From an uncultured Alistipes sp. (lineage in GTDB: Bacteria > Bacteroidota > Bacteroidia > Bacteroidales > Rikenellaceae), in the NCBI GenBank assembly GCA_947367255.1, contig CANBCZ010000016.1, forward strand, positions 1 to 41,714: a stretch of DNA of 41,714 nt. The letters run 5' to 3'. The notes beneath the pieces are model-generated. The model was not told the DNA's origin. It made no database searches and saw only the letters and a list, made by a program, of their open reading frames with translations. Positions 33,173-41,714 of the stretch are shown here, one piece after another. Numbering within the stretch: position 1 is the first letter of the stretch; each line of letters opens with the position of its first letter. Both the position numbers and the translations under genes were made by a program.

Positions 33173-35080
33173 ATGGGAAAGATTATTGGTATTGATTTGG
33201 GAACCACAAACTCGTGTGTTGCAGTAATGGAGGGTGCTGAGCCCGTAGTTATTCCTAACTCTGAGGGTCATCGCACAACCCCTTCAGTAGTTGCTTTCAC
33301 AGATGGTGGCGAGCGCAAGGTAGGTGATCCTGCAAAGCGTCAGGCGATTACAAACCCTAAGCGTACAGTATTCTCTATCAAGCGTTATATGGGTGAGAAG
33401 TTTGAGAATGTTGCTTCTGACATCTCTCGTTCTCCATACTCTGTTGTTCGTGGTGCTAACGACACTGCTCGTGTAGAGATTGACGGTCGTCAGTACACTC
33501 CACAGGAGATCTCGGCTATCATCCTCCAGAAGATGAAGAAGACTGCTGAGGACTACCTCGGTCAGGAGGTTACAGAGGCTGTAATTACCGTGCCTGCATA
33601 CTTCTCTGACTCACAGCGTCAGGCTACAAAGGAGGCAGGTGAGATCGCTGGTCTTAAGGTTCGCCGTATTGTAAACGAGCCTACAGCTGCTGCGCTTGCT
33701 TACGGTATGGACAAGATGAACCGCGATATGAAGATTGCCGTTTACGACCTTGGTGGTGGTACTTTCGATATCTCTATCCTCGAGCTGGGTGACGGTGTAT
33801 TTGAGGTTAAGTCTACAAATGGTGATACTCACCTCGGTGGTGACGACTTCGACCACGTACTTATCGACTTTATGGCAGAGTCATTCAAGAGCGAGCACGG
33901 CGTAGATCTTCGTCAGGACCCTATGGCTCTCCAGCGTCTTAAGGAGGCTGCAGAGAAGGCTAAGATTGAGCTCTCATCTTCACAGTCTACAGAGATCAAC
34001 CTCCCTTACATTATGCCAATCAACGGCATTCCACAGCACCTTGTAATGACACTTACTCGTGCTAAGTTCGAGCAGCTCTGCGACCACCTTGTACAGCGCA
34101 CTATCGAGCCTTGCCGCACTGCTCTGCGTGATGCAGGTCTGAGCGCTTCACAGATTGACGAGGTTATCCTTGTAGGTGGTTCTACACGTATCCCTGCTAT
34201 CCAGCGCGTGGTTGAGCAGTTCTTCGGTAAGGCTCCTAACAAGAGCGTAAACCCTGATGAGGTTGTGGCTGTAGGTGCATCTATCCAGGGTGGTATCCTC
34301 GCCGGCGATATCAAGGATGATCTGGTACTGCTCGACGTTACTCCGCTCTCACTCGGTATTGAGACTCTCGGTGGCGTATTTACAAAGCTTATCGAGGCAA
34401 ATACAACAATCCCTACACGCAAGAGCGAGGTATTCTCAACAGCTACAGACAACCAGCCATCGGTAGTTATCAATGTATGCCAGGGTGAGCGTCAGTTTGC
34501 ACGCGACAACAAGAGCATCGGTAGCTTCCACCTCGACGGCATCCCTGCAGCTCCACGTGGCGTACCACAGATTGAGGTAACTTTCGATATCGACGCAAAC
34601 GGTATCCTCAACGTCTCTGCAAAGGACAAGGGTACAGGCAAGGAGCAGACCATCCGCATCGAGGCGTCAAGCGGTCTTACCGAGCAGGAGATTCAGCGTA
34701 TGCGTGACGAGGCGAAGGCTAACGAGGAGAAGGACCGCATCGAGAAGGAGCGTGTAGAGAAGATCAACGCAGCCGATGCAAACATCTTCACCACAGAGAA
34801 GAACCTCAAGGAGTATGGCGACAAGATTCCTGCAGAGAAGAAGGGCGCTATCGAGGCAGCTCTGGGTAAGCTTAAGGAGGCTCACAAGAGCGCAGATGTT
34901 GCAGCTATCGACACTGCCATTGCAGAGCTCAACAACGCTTGGCAGGCAGCTTCTCAGGATATCTACGCAGCACAGCAGGCAGCACAGGGCGCACAGGCAA
35001 ATCCGGGTGCAGGTGCAGCAGGCGCAGGTGCTGAGACCAAAGCACAGCCTGAGGATGTAGAGTTCGAGGAGGTAAAGTAG
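33173..35080 (+). CDS. dnaK: Molecular chaperone DnaK (Hsp70)
   Basis: This 635-residue chaperone has the ATPase signatures [32 protein letters not shown] and [14 protein letters not shown], and the substrate domain with [16 protein letters not shown]. The C-terminal lid ends in a Gly/Ala-rich stretch and the acidic EDVEFEEVK motif that recruits partners. It is monocistronic; dnaJ and grpE are not adjacent. Codon choice (frequent CGT, GGT, CGC) indicates high expression. Confidence 0.98.
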   Translation: MGKIIGIDLGTTNSCVAVMEGAEPVVIPNSEGHRTTPSVVAFTDGGERKVGDPAKRQAITNPKRTVFSIKRYMGEKFENVASDISRSPYSVVRGANDTARVEIDGRQYTPQEISAIILQKMKKTAEDYLGQEVTEAVITVPAYFSDSQRQATKEAGEIAGLKVRRIVNEPTAAALAYGMDKMNRDMKIAVYDLGGGTFDISILELGDGVFEVKSTNGDTHLGGDDFDHVLIDFMAESFKSEHGVDLRQDPMALQRLKEAAEKAKIELSSSQSTEINLPYIMPINGIPQHLVMTLTRAKFEQLCDHLVQRTIEPCRTALRDAGLSASQIDEVILVGGSTRIPAIQRVVEQFFGKAPNKSVNPDEVVAVGASIQGGILAGDIKDDLVLLDVTPLSLGIETLGGVFTKLIEANTTIPTRKSEVFSTATDNQPSVVINVCQGERQFARDNKSIGSFHLDGIPAAPRGVPQIEVTFDIDANGILNVSAKDKGTGKEQTIRIEASSGLTEQEIQRMRDEAKANEEKDRIEKERVEKINAADANIFTTEKNLKEYGDKIPAEKKGAIEAALGKLKEAHKSADVAAIDTAIAELNNAWQAASQDIYAAQQAAQGAQANPGAGAAGAGAETKAQPEDVEFEEVK

Positions 35081-35112
35081 TTCCCTCTGCGGATTTAGGA
35101 TAATAATAAGAG

Positions 35113-35159
35113 TAGGACTTTCACTATCAAGCGTGCTTGAGTGAGGTCCTATTTTTTTT
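35113..35159 (+). terminator. Terminator of dnaK
   Basis: TAGGAC-TTTCACTATCAAGC pairs with GCTTGAGTGAGGTCCTA and is followed by TTTTTTTT. The inner words match the ruvA terminator, and TGCGGATTTAGGATA precedes both. Confidence 0.9.
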
Positions 35160-35189
35160 GTTGGTGGTGGATTATTCCATAATTATTAC

Positions 35190-35197
35190 TATCTTTG
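35190..35197 (+). promoter_or_regulatory. Predicted -7 box of the phosphoesterase lipoprotein gene
   Basis: TATCTTTG lies about 28 nt before the GTG start codon. A -33 element at the ideal spacing is not obvious. Confidence 0.6.
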
Positions 35198-35224
35198 TCG
35201 TAAGAGTTAAAACCTAAAAACAGA

Positions 35225-37681
35225 GTGAAGAGATTTTTTTATGCCTTTATGGCAATGGTGCTCACTGTGGCGTGCAGCACCGGCGGTGATGACATTCCGG
35301 AAATAGACAACCCCAATCCCGAGCAGGGAACAGGTAGTGTAGTAACGAGTGTAAATGCGCTAATTGGCGGATATAGCCGTGCTGCGGTAGTTATCGAGAG
35401 CAACGGCAACTATCAGGGCTACTGGAGCAAGGATGACGAGCTCTTTGTGACCGATATGCGCAACAGTGCCCTCTTTACCCTATCAAGTGGCGAGGGTGGC
35501 ACAAAGGGTAGATTCTCAGGCTCATTGGAGAGTCAGAACAAGGTGCTCTATGCCCTCTACCCTGCCTCTGAGGTGTCGATGAATGGCACATACTTCAACT
35601 ACACAATACCCGTAGAGCAGAGCTACAACCCTGTTCGTGGTGCGAATGTAAAGGAGAAACTGCTGCTGTTTGGCAAGACAACAGATGGCGAGAACTTCAC
35701 GATGACAAACGCTGCGGCAGTGGTTCGTTTCGACATCACGCTACCTGCAGACGAGGTTATAAACTCGGTAACGATGACCACCGAGCAGACGAAGATTGCG
35801 GGCAGCTGTTCTATGACCATTGCCAACCCCTATGCAAATGCTACGGGCAGCAATACCATTACGCTGAGCTATCCGAGCAAGCCAAAGGGCAAGAGCAGCG
35901 ACGGATGGGCAACAATAGCCCCTGTGAACTTCACAAACACCACAGAGCGCGTAATCTACGACATAAAGACGGCAAGCGGGCTCTACAGCTTCTGCTACAA
36001 GCCTACCGAGAAGTTCGAGGTGGGTGGACTCTACACCATAAAGCTATCGGTTGAGGAGTTTGCGCAGATTGAGGACCGCGACCTGATTAAGGATGGCGAG
36101 TTCTACAGCAGCAAGGGCATACCCGAGCCTGAACCTGAGCCAGGTTCGATTGCTAAGGGTCGTGTGGTCTACACAGATGGCAAACCTGCAGTAGGAGTGG
36201 TTGTATCGGATGGTTTTAGTGCTGTACAGACCGACAGCCAGGGTTGCTATTCGCTCACTCCACATCAGGATACTTGGTACATCTACTACTCTATCCCTGC
36301 TGATGCAGCTGTTAATGTGGACAGCGGTGGTCTGCCACTATTCTACACCAAGTACAGCCCTGACAAGTTTGTCTACGACTTTACACTCACCCGTCAGGCA
36401 GGTGGTAAGGATAGCAAGTTTACACTCCTCTGTCTTGCTGACCCGCAGTGCAGCAGTGATGGAAACCGTATACGATTCTCTACAGAGTCTATACCGTTCC
36501 TCAAGTCATTTGCAAATAGCAAGGGTGTGCCTTGTTTCGGTGTTACATTGGGTGATATTGTAAGTTCTGGCGATACCAGAGATACCAACCCTCAGATGCC
36601 GTATATGCGTCAGCATATGAGCAAGAGCAAGTCAGGTTTCCCAATCTTCCAGACTATGGGTAACCACGACTACCTCTACTTTAACCCTTCATCGCCACTT
36701 GAGCCAGATGAGACATCATCAACCTACAATATCAAGGCTCAGCGTCTGTTTGAGGAGACCTTTGGTCCGATTAACTACTCGTGGAACAGAGCAGATGCAC
36801 ATATTGTAAGTATGCGCGATATGCTGTGGAACAGCAATAATAAGGGTGGTGACTACTCTTTAGGCTTTAGCGACGAGCAGTATGAGTGGCTCAAGCAGGA
36901 CCTATCGTTCGTTCCGAAGGACAAGCTTGTTATCCTCTGCGTACATATCCCGCTCGTGAACTCCTCCAAAAAGAATGTGCAGAATGTCATCACACTGCTT
37001 GCGCAGTATCAGGAGGCGCATATTATGGCGGGACACACCCACTACACCCGCAACGAGCCGACACTCTCAAAGGGGGTCTATGAGCACGTACACGGCGCAG
37101 TATGTGGTGCTTGGTGGTACTCAAATACAAATGGTGACGGTGTGCCAAACGGCTTTGGCGTGTACGACATTGAGGGCAATACTATCAAGAACTGGTACTA
37201 TCAGGGCGTAAATACAAATCAGAACGACCGCGACTACCAGATTCGCCTCTATCGCGGAAACCACAAGAGCGGTGGCGAAAATGAGTACTTTGCTCAGCAG
37301 CACGGCGACGGAGTACTGCTTGCCAATGTCTTCAATGCTGACGACAGCTGGACCGTTAAGGTCTATGAGGATGGCGTATACAGCGGTACAATGTCTAAGA
37401 TTGCCTACAAGAAGGAGACTCCAACAAAGGGCACAGGCATCGACAACCCTACCAAGCCATCGGTAAAGTCGAGTCAGGACTGGTGGGCTATCGGTTACCT
37501 TGTGGGTGTCAAGAAGCGCTCAAGAGATAGCTACTTTACAAGCTGCTTCCACCTATATAAATATACGCTGAAGAACAAGAACGCCGCTGTCCGCGTCGAG
37601 GCAACCGACCGCTTCGGCAGAACATATACAGAGACGAAGATCACGGAAGACTACGACTATAGTCTGATGGATGTGAAATAA
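35225..37681 (+). CDS. Calcineurin-like metallophosphoesterase lipoprotein with fimbrillin-like N-terminus
   Basis: This 818-residue lipoprotein opens KRFFYAFMAMVLTVAC (lipid Cys17) and is acidic after it (STGGDDIPEID). Residues about 40-285 resemble a fimbrillin-like domain (YWSKDDELFV). A small regulatory-type beta domain follows (GRVVYTDGKPAVGVVVSDGF, about 318-385). The phosphoesterase core has LADPQ (about 405), TLGDIVSSGD (about 442), TMGNHDY (about 478), CVHIPL and MAGHTHYTRN (about 602); LADPQ in place of D-x-H is usual for this Bacteroidales group. A C-terminal beta domain closes the chain. The start codon is GTG; it is preferred because the signal peptide begins there. The substrate is unknown. 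Confidence 0.87.
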   Translation: MKRFFYAFMAMVLTVACSTGGDDIPEIDNPNPEQGTGSVVTSVNALIGGYSRAAVVIESNGNYQGYWSKDDELFVTDMRNSALFTLSSGEGGTKGRFSGSLESQNKVLYALYPASEVSMNGTYFNYTIPVEQSYNPVRGANVKEKLLLFGKTTDGENFTMTNAAAVVRFDITLPADEVINSVTMTTEQTKIAGSCSMTIANPYANATGSNTITLSYPSKPKGKSSDGWATIAPVNFTNTTERVIYDIKTASGLYSFCYKPTEKFEVGGLYTIKLSVEEFAQIEDRDLIKDGEFYSSKGIPEPEPEPGSIAKGRVVYTDGKPAVGVVVSDGFSAVQTDSQGCYSLTPHQDTWYIYYSIPADAAVNVDSGGLPLFYTKYSPDKFVYDFTLTRQAGGKDSKFTLLCLADPQCSSDGNRIRFSTESIPFLKSFANSKGVPCFGVTLGDIVSSGDTRDTNPQMPYMRQHMSKSKSGFPIFQTMGNHDYLYFNPSSPLEPDETSSTYNIKAQRLFEETFGPINYSWNRADAHIVSMRDMLWNSNNKGGDYSLGFSDEQYEWLKQDLSFVPKDKLVILCVHIPLVNSSKKNVQNVITLLAQYQEAHIMAGHTHYTRNEPTLSKGVYEHVHGAVCGAWWYSNTNGDGVPNGFGVYDIEGNTIKNWYYQGVNTNQNDRDYQIRLYRGNHKSGGENEYFAQQHGDGVLLANVFNADDSWTVKVYEDGVYSGTMSKIAYKKETPTKGTGIDNPTKPSVKSSQDWWAIGYLVGVKKRSRDSYFTSCFHLYKYTLKNKNAAVRVEATDRFGRTYTETKITEDYDYSLMDVK

Positions 37682-37716
37682 ACAACAGGGTGTCCAAACG
37701 GGCACCCTATTGTTTT
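37682..37716 (+). terminator. Terminator of the phosphoesterase gene
   Basis: ACAACAGGGTG and CACCCTATTGT form the stem, ending in TTTT, starting directly after the stop codon. Confidence 0.85.
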
Positions 37717-37759
37717 GCTGTTGGCTCGCCTTTGGCGACCCTTCACTTTGTTATCCAAG

Positions 37760-37871
37760 TCTGCACTACGATTATTACTTGCACTATTTTGTTGTCAGGG
37801 TCTGCACTACGAGTATTTAGTGCACTGTTTTGCGTTCAAGTCTGCACTACGAGTATTACTTGCACTATTTT
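37760..37871. repeat. Three tandem 40-41-bp repeats feeding into element F
   Basis: TCTGCACTACGA begins at 37760, 37801 and 37841; each unit continues with a TGCACT box and a TTTTGTTGTC-like or TTTTGCGTTC end. The last unit's end is the left end of element F, so the element's left terminus with its flank has been multiplied. Confidence 0.75.
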
Positions 37872-37995
37872 GTTGTCAGAGTGGGGTAGGTACAACGCTC
37901 GGCAAAAAATCCCGACGATGGATAGTACTAAAGCGTACAGCCATTGTCGGGATATTTTTGTTAGCGGAAGTAGATGCCCCGCTATCACAACAAAA
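37868..37995. repeat. Dispersed palindromic element, copy F
   Basis: About 128 bp from TTTTGTTGTCAGAGTGG to CTATCACAACAAAA, abutting the valS stop codon. The central stem is CCCGACGATGG with CCATTGTCGGG, inner GTAC/GTAC arms; the right-arm hairpin is GCGG/CCGC. Confidence 0.8.
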
Positions 37996-40623
37996 TTAAC
38001 GAAGAGCGGCGAGCTGCTCTTTCAGAGCAGCAATCTTCGCCTCTGCATCCGCCTGCTTAGCTCTCTCGTTGGCAACCACCTGAGCAGGTGCTGAAGTTAC
38101 GAAGCGCTCGTTGGAGAGTTTCTTCATAACGGATGCGAGGAAGCCCTCGTAGTATGCAAGGTCCTTCTCGAGCTTTGCAATCTCCTCCTCGACATTGACA
38201 TTATCGCCCATAGGGATAAAGTACTGAGTAGTCTTAACGATAAAGCCGGCATCGGTAGGGTTCTTCTCGGTAACAGGTGTCACCTTAGAGAGGTTACCCA
38301 TCTTTACAAGGACAGCCTCAGCCTCGCGTGGGTAGTTCTCATCGAGGACAACCTTGAGCTCAACAGCCTCCTTCTGTGGGATATTCTTCTGCTTGCGGAT
38401 GTTACGGATAGCAGAGACAGCCTCCTGCAGCAGCGCAAAGCGAGAGAGGAGGTTTTCGTCCACAGCCTCAGCCTTAGGCATTGGGCTGACCATAATAGAC
38501 TCGCCCGCAGCGCGTGGAGAGAGGTCCTGCCAGATCTCCTCGGTAACAAACGGCATAAATGGGTGCAGCACGAGCATCAGCTCCTCGAAGAAGCGCTTGG
38601 TCTGCTCGATTGTGGTCTTATCTGCCGGTGTGCCGTATGCAGGCTTAACAATCTCGAGGTACCAGCCACTGAAGTCGTCCCAGAAGAGCTTATAGGCAAC
38701 CATAAGTGCCTCAGAGATGCGGTAGCTGCGGAAGTTATCCTCAATCTCGGCAAGGGCTGCGTTCATCTTGGCACGGAACCACGCAACGGCAACGGCGTTA
38801 TTCTCGCTCTGTGCGAGGTTTTCATCGACACTCCAGCCGTTGATAAGGCGGTAGGCGTTCCAAATCTTATTACCGAAGTTACGACCCTGCTCGCAGAGTG
38901 CATCGTCGAACATAAGGTCATTACCGGCGCTTGAGCAGAGCATCATTGCCACGCGGACACCGTCGGCACCATACTGTGCAATAAGGTCGAGCGGATCGGG
39001 CGAGTTACCCAGCTGCTTACTCATCTTACGACCAATCTTATCGCGCACAATACCTGTGAAATATACATTGCGGAACGGCATCTGACCGCGATACTCGTAG
39101 CCCGCCATAATCATACGAGCCACCCAGAAGAAGATAATATCCGGACCGGTTACAAGGTCGTTAGTCGGATAGTAGTACTTAATCTGCTCATTATCAGGGT
39201 TGCGGATACCGTCAAAGACTGAGATAGGCCAGAGCCAAGAGCTGAACCAAGTATCGAGCACATCCTCATCCTGACGAAGGTCGGCAAGGGTAAGGGTACT
39301 ATCGCCACTCTTCTGCTGTGCAAGAACGAGTGCCTCCTCTGCTGTCGGAGCAACTACATAACCACCCTTTGGAAGGTAGTATGCAGGGATGCGCTGACCC
39401 CACCAGAGCTGACGGCTGATACACCAATCCTTGATGTTCTCCATCCAGTGGCGGTAGGTGTTCTTGTACTTCTCAGGCACAAAGCGGATAACATCCTCAA
39501 GTACAGCCTTTGTTGCAGGCTTTGCAATCTCCGACATAGACATAAACCACTGCATAGAGAGCTTTGGCTCGATAGCAACGCCTGTACGCTCTGAGTAGCC
39601 TACATTGTTTGTATATGGCTCGGTCTTCTCCATAAGTCCCGCAGCCTCAAGGTCCTTCTCAATCTGCTTGCGGCACTCGAAGCGGTCCACGCCAACATAC
39701 ATACCCACCTTGTCGTTGATAGTACCGTTGTCGTTGAAGATGTCGATGGTCTCAAGACCGTACTTCTCGCCCAGCATATAGTCGTTCACATCGTGCGCAG
39801 GGGTAACCTTCAGTGCACCTGTACCGAACTCGATATCTACATACTCGTCGCGGATAATCGGAATAGAACGACCTACAAGCGGCACAATTACGCGAGCACC
39901 CTCAGGGATGTCGGCATAGCGCGGGTCATTCGGGTTGAGGCAGACTGCAGTATCGCCCAAAATGGTCTCTGGGCGGGTTGTGGCAACGATAATGTTGCGG
40001 TCTGTACCCTCGAGCTTGTAGCGCAGGTAGTAGAGCTTACCCTGCGACTCCTTATATATAACCTCCTCGTCCGAGAGGGCTGTCTTTGCAGATGGGTCCC
40101 AGTGTACCATACGCACACCACGGTAGATTTTGCCCTTGTTGTAGAGGTCGCAGAATACCTGAATAACGCTCTCGGTACGCTCCTTATCCATAGTAAAGCA
40201 GGTGCGGTCCCAGTCGCAAGATGCACCGAGCTTGCGGAGCTGACTGAGGATAATGCCACCGTGCTTCTCCTTCCACTCCCAAGCGTGCTCGAGGAACTGC
40301 TCACGGGTAAGAGACGCCTTGTCGATACCCTCAGCCTTGAGCTTTGCCACCACCTTCGCCTCTGTAGCGATACTTGCGTGGTCAGTACCCGGTACCCAGC
40401 AGGCATTCTTGCCGAGCATACGCGCACGACGCACCAACACATCCTGAAGGGTGTTGTTGAGCATATGACCCATATGGAGCATACCGGTCACATTTGGTGG
40501 CGGAATAACGATAGTGTAAGGCTCGCGCTCATCAGGCTCCGAGTGGAAAAGGTTGTGGTCGCACCAGTAGTCGTACCACTTCTGTTCAATCTCCTGTGGA
40601 GAGTATTTGTCTGCGATTTGCAT
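37996..40623 (-). CDS. valS: Valine--tRNA ligase
   Basis: This class I synthetase of 875 residues charges tRNA-Val. It shows [20 protein letters not shown] (HIGH motif as HMGH), [16 protein letters not shown], the editing domain region [13 protein letters not shown], and [13 protein letters not shown] (KMSKS as KMSKQ). The C-terminal coiled coil that binds tRNA is present (about 810-875). An in-frame ATG at 40650 would add nine residues, but a -7 box at 40655-40662 puts transcription start at or after that ATG, so ATG 40623 (MQIADKYSP) is preferred. Confidence 0.96.
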   Translation of the reverse strand: MQIADKYSPQEIEQKWYDYWCDHNLFHSEPDEREPYTIVIPPPNVTGMLHMGHMLNNTLQDVLVRRARMLGKNACWVPGTDHASIATEAKVVAKLKAEGIDKASLTREQFLEHAWEWKEKHGGIILSQLRKLGASCDWDRTCFTMDKERTESVIQVFCDLYNKGKIYRGVRMVHWDPSAKTALSDEEVIYKESQGKLYYLRYKLEGTDRNIIVATTRPETILGDTAVCLNPNDPRYADIPEGARVIVPLVGRSIPIIRDEYVDIEFGTGALKVTPAHDVNDYMLGEKYGLETIDIFNDNGTINDKVGMYVGVDRFECRKQIEKDLEAAGLMEKTEPYTNNVGYSERTGVAIEPKLSMQWFMSMSEIAKPATKAVLEDVIRFVPEKYKNTYRHWMENIKDWCISRQLWWGQRIPAYYLPKGGYVVAPTAEEALVLAQQKSGDSTLTLADLRQDEDVLDTWFSSWLWPISVFDGIRNPDNEQIKYYYPTNDLVTGPDIIFFWVARMIMAGYEYRGQMPFRNVYFTGIVRDKIGRKMSKQLGNSPDPLDLIAQYGADGVRVAMMLCSSAGNDLMFDDALCEQGRNFGNKIWNAYRLINGWSVDENLAQSENNAVAVAWFRAKMNAALAEIEDNFRSYRISEALMVAYKLFWDDFSGWYLEIVKPAYGTPADKTTIEQTKRFFEELMLVLHPFMPFVTEEIWQDLSPRAAGESIMVSPMPKAEAVDENLLSRFALLQEAVSAIRNIRKQKNIPQKEAVELKVVLDENYPREAEAVLVKMGNLSKVTPVTEKNPTDAGFIVKTTQYFIPMGDNVNVEEEIAKLEKDLAYYEGFLASVMKKLSNERFVTSAPAQVVANERAKQADAEAKIAALKEQLAALR

Positions 40624-40654
40624 AGTTATATTGTGTTTATTTGTTTCCAAACCG

Positions 40655-40662
40655 CAAAGGTA
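40655..40662 (-). promoter_or_regulatory. Predicted -7 box of valS
   Basis: The minus strand reads TACCTTTG, 32 nt before ATG 40623 and only 5 nt before ATG 40650. This decides the start codon. Confidence 0.65.
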
Positions 40663-40737
40663 GGAATTTTTTTCTTAAAAGCAAAGCTTTTGGGTAGCTT
40701 TTGGCATTAGTTATCGGCTATTGCTGTTGGCTAAAAC

Positions 40738-40806
40738 TTTGTCACTGTCACTTGTCACTTGTCACATCTGACACGCCCCTGTGACACTGTGACATTGTGA
40801 CAATGC
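40738..40806. repeat. Inverted clusters of GTCAC repeats
   Basis: Four GTCAC words (40741-40765) face three GTGAC words (40781-40801) across about 15 bp, forming an inverted repeat of short direct repeats just after the stop codon of the AAA ATPase gene. It could be a terminator-like stem, an iteron-like binding site or an element boundary. Confidence 0.6.
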
Positions 40807-40812
40807 TCATTA

Positions 40813-41714
40813 TCAGGTAGTTAGAGAGATACACTTGCCGTCTATTGTGACAAGACCCTTGCGGGCAAGTCGATTTATTCGCATAGATGCCGTTGTGCGG
40901 TTCAGCCCTAAAACCTCCTCGAGTTTATGGCTCAGCACCGTTCGCTCCACACTGCCGCCGAAGTGGTCGCGAAGCACTGCAACTACCTCATCCTCTTTAC
41001 TTTGCGGTTCGGTAGGCAGGTTGCACAGCTCGGGAAGTCCCTCGGGCGTGATATGGAAGGCAAAGCGCTCGAAGGGCTCATTGCGGCAGAACTGCGGCTC
41101 GACAATCGAGGTGCTCTCGACCTTATGAACATAGAGCACACTCTCCGCCTTGCGCTGTAGCGAACTACCCACATGACCACGCGCCTTGTCAGTGCCCGGG
41201 TTAGTGTGTAATACGCAGAGTATGTGGCAGTTATATGTAGTACTAAGCGCCATCAACTCACCCACGAGGGCATCACTCTCGCGCAGGTCGTTGGTGTCGT
41301 ACTGCAGGTCGGCAACACCATCTATAACGACCAAGTCGGGACCGAAGGTGTAGAGCGCATCTCGCAGCACATCGAGGCGATGTTTAGGGTCAATCTCGCG
41401 CAGCGCAAAGACCCTTAAACGAGGATCCTCAACACCTCCCGTACGGTTAGTTCCCGTAATGCGATTTATACGGTCAATAACCTTACGGACATGCGCTTCG
41501 CCCTGCTCCGTATCGAGCCATAACACCTTGAGTGATATGTCGTTAGATACATTCTCAAAGGCTTCGCTGTCGGGGTACGGGTAGGCAATAGCCGAGGCGA
41601 CAAGAGCCGTAGTAAGAAATGTCTTCTTACTCTTTGCCTCGCCTACGACAGCAGAGATATTACCCGCTGAACAGACCGCCTTGCCACCTATCGAAATAAG
41701 TGGTTTTACCTCGG
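40813..41714 (-). CDS. RepA-like AAA ATPase with C-terminal winged helix (5' end outside the window)
   Basis: The reading frame is open to the right edge of the window, giving about 300 codons without the N-terminus. It has a Walker A of the RepA/AAA_25 kind, GEAKSKKTFLTTALVA (plus positions about 41600-41645), then VLWLDTEQGE, Walker B LVVIDGVADLQ (about 41305-41335) and HILCVLHTNPGTDKARGHVG. The C-terminal ~65 residues form a winged helix (LGLNRTTASMRINRLARKGL). Such proteins act as helicases or ATPases in plasmids, phages and mobilisable elements. A GTG at 41526 is not the true start, because Walker A lies upstream of it. Confidence 0.85.
   Translation of the reverse strand, partial: EVKPLISIGGKAVCSAGNISAVVGEAKSKKTFLTTALVASAIAYPYPDSEAFENVSNDISLKVLWLDTEQGEAHVRKVIDRINRITGTNRTGGVEDPRLRVFALREIDPKHRLDVLRDALYTFGPDLVVIDGVADLQYDTNDLRESDALVGELMALSTTYNCHILCVLHTNPGTDKARGHVGSSLQRKAESVLYVHKVESTSIVEPQFCRNEPFERFAFHITPEGLPELCNLPTEPQSKEDEVVAVLRDHFGGSVERTVLSHKLEEVLGLNRTTASMRINRLARKGLVTIDGKCISLTT

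Noticed and set aside
37760..37871. CRISPR array
   Set aside because: The units are contiguous 40-41 bp tandem repeats with no variable spacers, and no cas genes are present.
14330..37995. Integron attC sites, because the palindromes abut stop codons and are about 127 bp
   Set aside because: The ends do not carry the RYYYAAC/GTTRRRY boxes, the genes are housekeeping genes in normal operons, and no integrase is in the window.

Overview
The window looks like chromosome from a Bacteroidales bacterium, probably Rikenellaceae/Alistipes-like. The evidence is the many TAnnTTTG-type -7 promoter boxes, A-rich rather than Shine-Dalgarno start contexts, several lipoproteins typical of the phylum (fimbrillin-like, FKBP-type, calcineurin-type), and gyrA followed by a TPR gene. 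The genus is inference; no rRNA or tRNA was recognised to anchor it.

Layout. 1-406: tandem intergenic repeat and a terminator. 407-5096 (-): a large beta-helix-like lipoprotein and an AraC regulator. 5297-7228 (+): a DsbD-type thiol:disulfide transporter. 7261-7784 (-): two small envelope-type proteins (YtxH-like, holin-like). 7888-14083 (+): a tightly coupled operon of an AddA/RecB-like helicase-nuclease, an ABC exporter, an HprK/PEPCK-like kinase and a small S26-type Ser-His peptidase. 14460-17214 (-): tsf, rpsB, rpsI, rplM. 17434-21142 (-): gmk-nadD-ddl-DUF3109-M23 operon. 21346-28660 (-): yicC, a TPR protein, gyrA, recQ. 28742-29908 (+): sugar O-acetyltransferase and ruvA. 30584-32789 (+): two FKBP-type lipoproteins. 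33173-37681 (+): dnaK and a phosphoesterase lipoprotein. 37996-40623 (-): valS. 40813 to the right edge (-): a RepA-like AAA ATPase that runs off the window.

Most genes are core functions: translation, nucleotide and NAD synthesis, peptidoglycan synthesis and remodelling, recombination and supercoiling, protein folding. The less ordinary material lies between genes and in the 11.1-14.1 kb operon.

Two things stand out. (1) A family of at least six ~127-129 bp dispersed palindromic elements (14330, 21219, 22526, 30244, 30412, 37868) has a compensating central stem and a second small hairpin. In the four copies that lie behind a gene (tsf, yicC, the TPR gene, valS), one end sits 0-3 nt from the stop codon. 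(2) The exporter/kinase/peptidase trio resembles the maturation-and-export core of a modified-peptide pathway, but no precursor gene is visible. Coordinates of repeats, hairpins and promoters were read by eye and may be off by a few bases.
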